DNA of 64,000 bases from an uncultured Oscillibacter sp. (GTDB lineage Bacteria > Bacillota > Clostridia > Oscillospirales > Oscillospiraceae), in contig CAJTVF010000001.1 of assembly GCA_910579435.1 (NCBI GenBank), positions 51,476 through 115,475 of the forward strand. The letters run 5' to 3'. Positions 60,218-64,000 of this stretch are shown here, piece by piece. The stretch's first letter is position 1. The number at the start of each line of letters is the position of its first letter. The translations under genes and the position numbers were made by a program. The notes beneath the pieces were generated by a model. The model made no database searches. It was not told the origin of the DNA and saw nothing but the letters and a program-made list of their open reading frames with translations.

Positions 60218-61602
60218 GTGTGCCGCACCACCTCGAACCGCTCCAGAGTGTATTGTTCCCGGCTGCTGATGCCGCCCTTCTGGCGGGCGATGTCAATTTG
60301 CTGTTCTATCGTGTCCACACCCTCCAGATCGGGCAGCAGCAGGCCCCGCCTGCCGCCGCAGGATACAATGACACCGTACCGCTTGATATCCAGCTCCGCC
60401 GGAGAGGAGATAGCCTCCGGTTCCCCCAGAACATCCACGCTGTACTCCAGGCTGTCCAGCTCGTCCGCCCGCACCGGCGCAAAACGCGGGTCCCTGGAGC
60501 AGGCGGAGACGGCATTCTGGACGATCTCCCAGGCCACGCTGTTTGTGGTCGGCCCTGTGGTTCCGATACAGCCCCGCAGCTGGCCGTGGGCATGTAGAGA
60601 GACAAACGCCCCAGCGGCTCTGCCTGTCATCTCGTCGGGCAGACCGTCCGGCAGCGTGCCCAGCTGTTTTCCTGTGCGTACATAGGTCTCCAGCGACAGC
60701 CGGGCCAGCTTGACCCAGGGGTCCTCGGCCGCCTTGCGCTCTGCCAGACGGGCGTGCTCCAGCTCCCCGCACTGCCGCGCAAAACGGCGGTTCTCGTCCG
60801 GGCCGGTCACAGCGAAGGTGGCCACGCCGTAGCCCACGCCGAAGGTCCCCTCGTAGCTGAGCAGGGCGGGGGACACAGCCAGACCGTCCAGCGCCCCGGC
60901 CATGATTTGGAAGGAGCGCAGGCCGCATTCCGCTGCCTGTTCGCAAAGGCCGGCGTCCATTGTGAGGAATTTCAAAAAATCCCCGTCCGCCATGGCCTGG
61001 GTCACGCGGCGGTCAAAGACCGGGCCCTCTGGGGCGTAGCCGTAGGGGCCGTCGTCTTTCAGTTTGTGGGACAGGTCGCCGCTGGCCACGAACACCGCCC
61101 TGCGGCCCAGCTTGTCCACTGCTTTGGCGATGCACTGACCCAGCCGGTAATGCTCCAGAGGCGAAAACTCGGACAGCCCGATGCGCAGGATGGGACAGTC
61201 CACCCCCGCCTCCTGAAGAAAGTACAGCGGGAGGAAGGTGCCGTGATCCAGGGAGAGGTCTTTCTCTCCCAGGGTTCCGGCCCGGATGCCGGCGTTTTCC
61301 GCCTGATGGATGATCTCCTTCCGCAGTTCCATGTCATATTCCGCCGTCAGCCGGGTTTGAGCTGCGCCGAAGGCGGACATATCGCCGGACGCACCCTTGC
61401 CGGGGGAGATGTGGAAGTAATCGGCGTACATGACCAGGTGGGGCGTGGTGACGATCAGCACCTCTGGCTCCCATGCCGCGGCTTGTTTGGCAGCGACGCG
61501 GTATGCGTCGATGGTGGACTGGACTTTGCCCTCTTGACCCCGGCCTGAGGTGGGGACAATGATGGGCGGATGGGGGACGATGATGGCACCGTAGAAAGAC
61601 AT
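60214..61602 (-). CDS. AmmeMemoRadiSam AmrB-AmrA fusion (Memo-AMMECR1)
   Basis: 462 residues. The N-terminal half (about 1-260) is a Memo/extradiol-dioxygenase-like domain: GAIIVPHPPIIVPTSGRGQE (metal His), TTPHLVMYADYFHIS, and FVASGDLSHKL. The C-terminal half (about 285-462) is AMMECR1: GRAAGAFVSLHAHGQLRGCI, then GTTGPTTNSVAWEIVQNA. In many genomes these are separate genes beside amrS; fusion indicates that both act together. AAAAAGGAG precedes the ATG. Function is unknown; RNA or protein modification has been guessed for the human homologues. Confidence 0.92.
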   Translation of the reverse strand: MSFYGAIIVPHPPIIVPTSGRGQEGKVQSTIDAYRVAAKQAAAWEPEVLIVTTPHLVMYADYFHISPGKGASGDMSAFGAAQTRLTAEYDMELRKEIIHQAENAGIRAGTLGEKDLSLDHGTFLPLYFLQEAGVDCPILRIGLSEFSPLEHYRLGQCIAKAVDKLGRRAVFVASGDLSHKLKDDGPYGYAPEGPVFDRRVTQAMADGDFLKFLTMDAGLCEQAAECGLRSFQIMAGALDGLAVSPALLSYEGTFGVGYGVATFAVTGPDENRRFARQCGELEHARLAERKAAEDPWVKLARLSLETYVRTGKQLGTLPDGLPDEMTGRAAGAFVSLHAHGQLRGCIGTTGPTTNSVAWEIVQNAVSACSRDPRFAPVRADELDSLEYSVDVLGEPEAISSPAELDIKRYGVIVSCGGRRGLLLPDLEGVDTIEQQIDIARQKGGISSREQYTLERFEVVRHT

Positions 61603-61622
61603 GGACTATACTCCTTTTTGCA

Positions 61623-62591
61623 TTAAAGTTCATACAGTTGGAATTCTGTTTCAGATGTATCCAATACGGTTCCATCCGCAAGAATCAGTACCAAATGGCA
61701 AATTTCTCCAAACATATGTGCCAACTTTTGAGCGTCCTTACTAATCAAAACGGTGGCAGATGATATACCAGCTCGAAACAGCGAGATCTGGCAAAATAAA
61801 TTGTTTTTACTTTCAAATAGCAGAAGAGAGTGCCTTATTCGATCCGAAACAAGCTTATCATATTTAAAAATAAGCTGTTCGGAAAGTTCGTTGTCAAATA
61901 GTTTTACGAACGACCGTATTTCTATAGGGGTGAAGTAATCCGCGATTTCACTGCGCTCTAAAGTGGTTGCCTTATATAGAAAATGTCGCAACTCTGTCCC
62001 GGTTTTGTCCTCCCAATAACATTCTCCAAATATCTTGCTTGCATACTCATATGCAATTTTTATAAACGCAAGAGAATACCGTATTAAATCAATACTTGCA
62101 TCTATTTTGGTATGTAAATCGGTTTCTTGTGGTTCGCTTATTGTTGCATAATTGATTATGTCATCAATCTCTGATGGAGAATAAATCGTACCATCTGTTT
62201 TTTTCATATGCTTAAGTTTTTTCCTGGCTACAGCAAAGCCGCTTTTCAAATCGTCAGAAGATACTGAGAGACGAATTCCGTTTGGAGTATCTTCTGGAAC
62301 AGGGATTAGTTTTATTTCACCATATTTACGCTGAAATAAAACCCCATCTTCGGAACGATGATTACCGTCAAATGCGTACACTTTTTTTCCGCTTTTTGTT
62401 GGAATATCCTCTGCTTCTCTCATTATCTTTACAAGAAGATAGTCTGATAGATAACTATCAACTTTTGTTCCTAACAAATTGTTACATCTCTCACAAATAG
62501 ACCTAATAGTAAACTTCTTATTGCCGAGCACCTCACTGATGATATGCTCAAGCGAGGGCTGACTGTTTTCACCACAGATAATACAGCGCAT
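61623..62591 (-). CDS. HNH-endonuclease-like protein
   Basis: 322 residues from ATG 62591 (AAGGAGGTAA upstream). The N-terminal 40 residues are a zinc-stabilised HNH: Cys3 and Cys6 (RCIICGENSQ), EHIISEVLGNKK with the HNH His16, and Cys33/Cys36 with CERCNN. The remaining 280 residues are AT-rich-coded, mostly helical, and have no family I know (a possible effector or DNA-recognition domain). Gene composition is far from the GC-rich surroundings, so it was acquired. A phage-defence or mobile-element role is plausible but unproven. Confidence 0.75.
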   Translation of the reverse strand: MRCIICGENSQPSLEHIISEVLGNKKFTIRSICERCNNLLGTKVDSYLSDYLLVKIMREAEDIPTKSGKKVYAFDGNHRSEDGVLFQRKYGEIKLIPVPEDTPNGIRLSVSSDDLKSGFAVARKKLKHMKKTDGTIYSPSEIDDIINYATISEPQETDLHTKIDASIDLIRYSLAFIKIAYEYASKIFGECYWEDKTGTELRHFLYKATTLERSEIADYFTPIEIRSFVKLFDNELSEQLIFKYDKLVSDRIRHSLLLFESKNNLFCQISLFRAGISSATVLISKDAQKLAHMFGEICHLVLILADGTVLDTSETEFQLYEL

Positions 62592-62614
62592 AAGGTTACC
62601 TCCTTGCATCGGCG

Positions 62615-62770
62615 TTATTTTTTCCACAAATCATCCATTTTTCTTTTCTCAAATTCTTCTGTTTCCTCTGAGGTAGCTGGACGAATACGTTCTTTCCCAC
62701 AGTCCGGGCACCGGTCTATCGGAGATACTCTGGAGAACAGGAAGTGACAGCTATCACACGCATATATCAT
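62615..62770 (-). CDS. Small zinc-ribbon protein
   Basis: 51 residues from ATG 62770 (GAGGCGAG upstream), MIYACDSCHFLFSRVSPIDR then CPDCGKERIRPATSEETEEF. Two CxxC knuckles (CDSC, CPDC) form a zinc ribbon. This small family is common in gut Clostridia with no known role. It is read just ahead of the HNH gene (23 bp), so the two may be coexpressed. A longer in-frame reading upstream lacks support. Confidence 0.7.
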   Translation of the reverse strand: MIYACDSCHFLFSRVSPIDRCPDCGKERIRPATSEETEEFEKRKMDDLWKK

Positions 62771-62943
62771 TTTACTCGCCTCGCTTTCATGTCCTTCCGT
62801 TTTGCACGGAACCAGATTTTTAATCCCTTTTACCTTTCGTGTTGATAGACACCTATAAATTATTCTCATCGTCGAAATGACTGAATGGGCAGCTATCCAA
62901 CATGGATAACTGCCCCGCAAAAAATTTGTACAATCGTTCAAAA

Positions 62944-63396
62944 TCAAGTCTCTTCTGTTTTAACAATGGCAAACCCATTTTTCATATACATTTTAATTGC
63001 TCCCTGATTCCAATCCGCAACATGCAGAACAATTGGAGAAATGTTGTTACTTTGCATATAAGAAATAGCAAACTGCAATAACGCTTCTCCATAACCCGCT
63101 CTTTGATAGCTTTTTTCCACAATCAAATCATCTATTTCATTGTCATATATGGCAACCGAACCAACTAATTTTCCATCAATTTCTAAGATGTATATTTTAT
63201 CTTTTTTGTGCTCCAATTCTTCTTTGCTGTCACAACAATCTACCGGAAATCGCTGCAAAGCTGTTCTCATGTCACGAAAGCATTCCTCATAAATCCTCTT
63301 ATATTCTTCATAATCAAAAGCTGAATAGTTCCTGAGCCGTAAAGGTGACACAATAGATCCGCCCCGATATTCCATTGTATGCGCTATAATTTTCAT
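62944..63396 (-). CDS. GNAT-family N-acetyltransferase
   Basis: 150 residues. GNAT fold with LRLRNYSAFDYEEYKRIYEE at the start, LVGSVAIYDNEIDDLIVEKS (strands 4-5) and the acetyl-CoA loop QRAGYGEALLQFAI; the C-terminus ALKMYMKNGF-type motif (AIKMYMKNGFAIV) is present. The substrate is unknown. It is low in GC like its neighbours. The ribosome site is weak. Confidence 0.85.
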   Translation of the reverse strand: MKIIAHTMEYRGGSIVSPLRLRNYSAFDYEEYKRIYEECFRDMRTALQRFPVDCCDSKEELEHKKDKIYILEIDGKLVGSVAIYDNEIDDLIVEKSYQRAGYGEALLQFAISYMQSNNISPIVLHVADWNQGAIKMYMKNGFAIVKTEET

Positions 63397-63658
63397 TTTT
63401 CCGCATCACCCGCAAGGTTCAATTTAATATTTTAATTATATCACAGCCAACTTTTATTTTCAATCTGCGCTCAGTAAAATCGCCGGCGTTTAGATCCATC
63501 AACACGAAAAGCAAAAGGGACGATTTTTATAGTCCAAATTCCGCAAAGAGGCCGTACGACAGAATCAAGCTATTCTCTTTGCCCAGCTCTTGTGCCTTTT
63601 CAGTTTAGCACGGAGCTGGGCTTTTTTCAATCCATAACAAAGAAGGAGGCCAGCCAGG
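63397..63658 (+). promoter_or_regulatory. Leader with terminator/anti-terminator upstream of element gene
   Basis: 262 bp without a gene. An intrinsic terminator GCCCAGCTC / GAGCTGGGC then TTTTTT (63581-63627) lies 31 bp before the next start. An earlier segment GCAAAGAG (63543-63550) pairs with CTCTTTGC (63575-63582), sharing the first two bases of the terminator stem, which suggests an attenuation device. The first part (63410-63540) shows nothing I recognise. Confidence 0.5.
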
Positions 63659-64000
63659 TGAAGTGCCTATTAAAGTACCAATGGGTAAAGCTCCCCCGCA
63701 ATCAAATGCCGGCCGGAAAAGGTATCATGGGTGCCTGGGTGCGGCTGGCTTCCAGAGCGGCCTTCCGAAATGGACAGGCCCGCTATTGCAGATATGTCAA
63801 TCAGGTCACCATCGGCTCCTGGGCAGGCGGTATCGTAGGGCTCAAGAGCATTTTGGGCATCAAGAACCGGAACAAGGCCCTGGAGATGATGGACAAGCTG
63901 GTCCAACTGGGCTACATAGATTATGAACTGAATCCCAAAACAAAGAACGGAGAGATGATGTATAATATCATCTTTCAGACCTTCCTCACGCCTGAAAAGC
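63659..64000 (+). CDS. Conjugative-element replication-type protein (partial, N-terminus)
   Basis: Starts at GTG 63659 (GAAGGAGG upstream) and runs off the window; 114 residues are visible. KCLLKYQWVKLPRNQMPAGK, then GIMGAWVRLASRAAFRNG, and the SILGIKNRNKALEMMDKLVQ helix resemble a protein encoded near the left end of Tn1549-like conjugative elements, whose function may be in replication or regulation. Its attenuated leader fits that setting. This suggests that a second element begins here. Confidence 0.55.

Overview
The window looks like chromosome from a spore-forming, GC-rich (roughly 60% G+C) member of the Clostridia, most like the gut Oscillospiraceae (Flavonifractor/Oscillibacter-type). 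The evidence is a Firmicutes gene order (glmU-like/prs/pth/mfd, ftsE/ftsX/M23, greA/lysS, rpsL/rpsG/fusA/tuf), a SpoIVFA/SpoIVFB-like sporulation pair, a diaminopimelate pathway using the acetylase (DapH) branch under a lysine riboswitch, and accessory families common in gut Clostridia (DUF6809, DUF5348, DUF4830). The species cannot be fixed from sequence alone.

Layout: 1-1956 is the end of an integrated conjugative or mobilizable element (tail of a relaxase-like protein, DUF6809, tyrosine integrase) that stops at tRNA-Val, the last gene of a Met-Glu-Val tRNA operon. 2.5-7.4 kb carries a MerR/GyrI regulator, an SLH-GH25 cell-wall hydrolase, and a padR/membrane-protein pair whose padR is split by a 159-bp mobile repeat. 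7.4-12.9 kb is lysine/DAP biosynthesis (lysA; dapA-dapB-dapH behind an L-box riboswitch; an M20 deacylase). 13-17.5 kb is lower glycolysis (gpmI, tpiA, pgk) with trmL. 17.8-25.3 kb is the glmU-like/prs/pth/mfd block, a small XRE regulator and a PrsA-like lipoprotein. 25.3-30.4 kb holds thiolase with a Rex-like operator, a VOC protein, a GlsB-type membrane protein, TatD with its linked radical SAM protein, and rpsT. 30.6-36.8 kb has the SpoIVF-like pair, RNase Y, a cell-wall amidase and RlmI.

36.8-42.5 kb is a decay zone: mtnN is broken by a MITE and three frameshifts, an IS110 transposase is frameshifted but keeps a structured upstream region (candidate bridge RNA), two nearly identical 165-bp MITEs lie 4 kb apart, and one of them truncates an SMI1/KNR4 gene. 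Uracil-DNA glycosylase and bioY (with a BirA operator) sit intact inside this zone. 42.7-57.1 kb is core again: traX-like, the L7Ae/str operon, DUF4830, a pseudouridine synthase, a CdaR regulator, the FtsEX-M23 division module, greA and lysS.

57.1-64 kb is accessory: an XRE remnant, DUF5348, an HMCES/YedK peptidase divergent from a frameshifted dinB, an AmmeMemoRadiSam operon (AmrB-AmrA fusion plus AmrS), then an AT-rich island (HNH endonuclease, zinc ribbon, GNAT) and the first gene of what looks like a second, Tn1549-like element running off the end.

I found no CRISPR array and no clearly new multi-gene system. The strongest unusual signals are the three MITE families with their disrupted targets, the IS110 candidate bridge RNA, the fused AmmeMemoRadiSam operon, the Rex-like site and insertion-bearing thiolase, and the TatD/radical SAM/lipoprotein operon. 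All family assignments come from reading motifs by eye; no database search was run.
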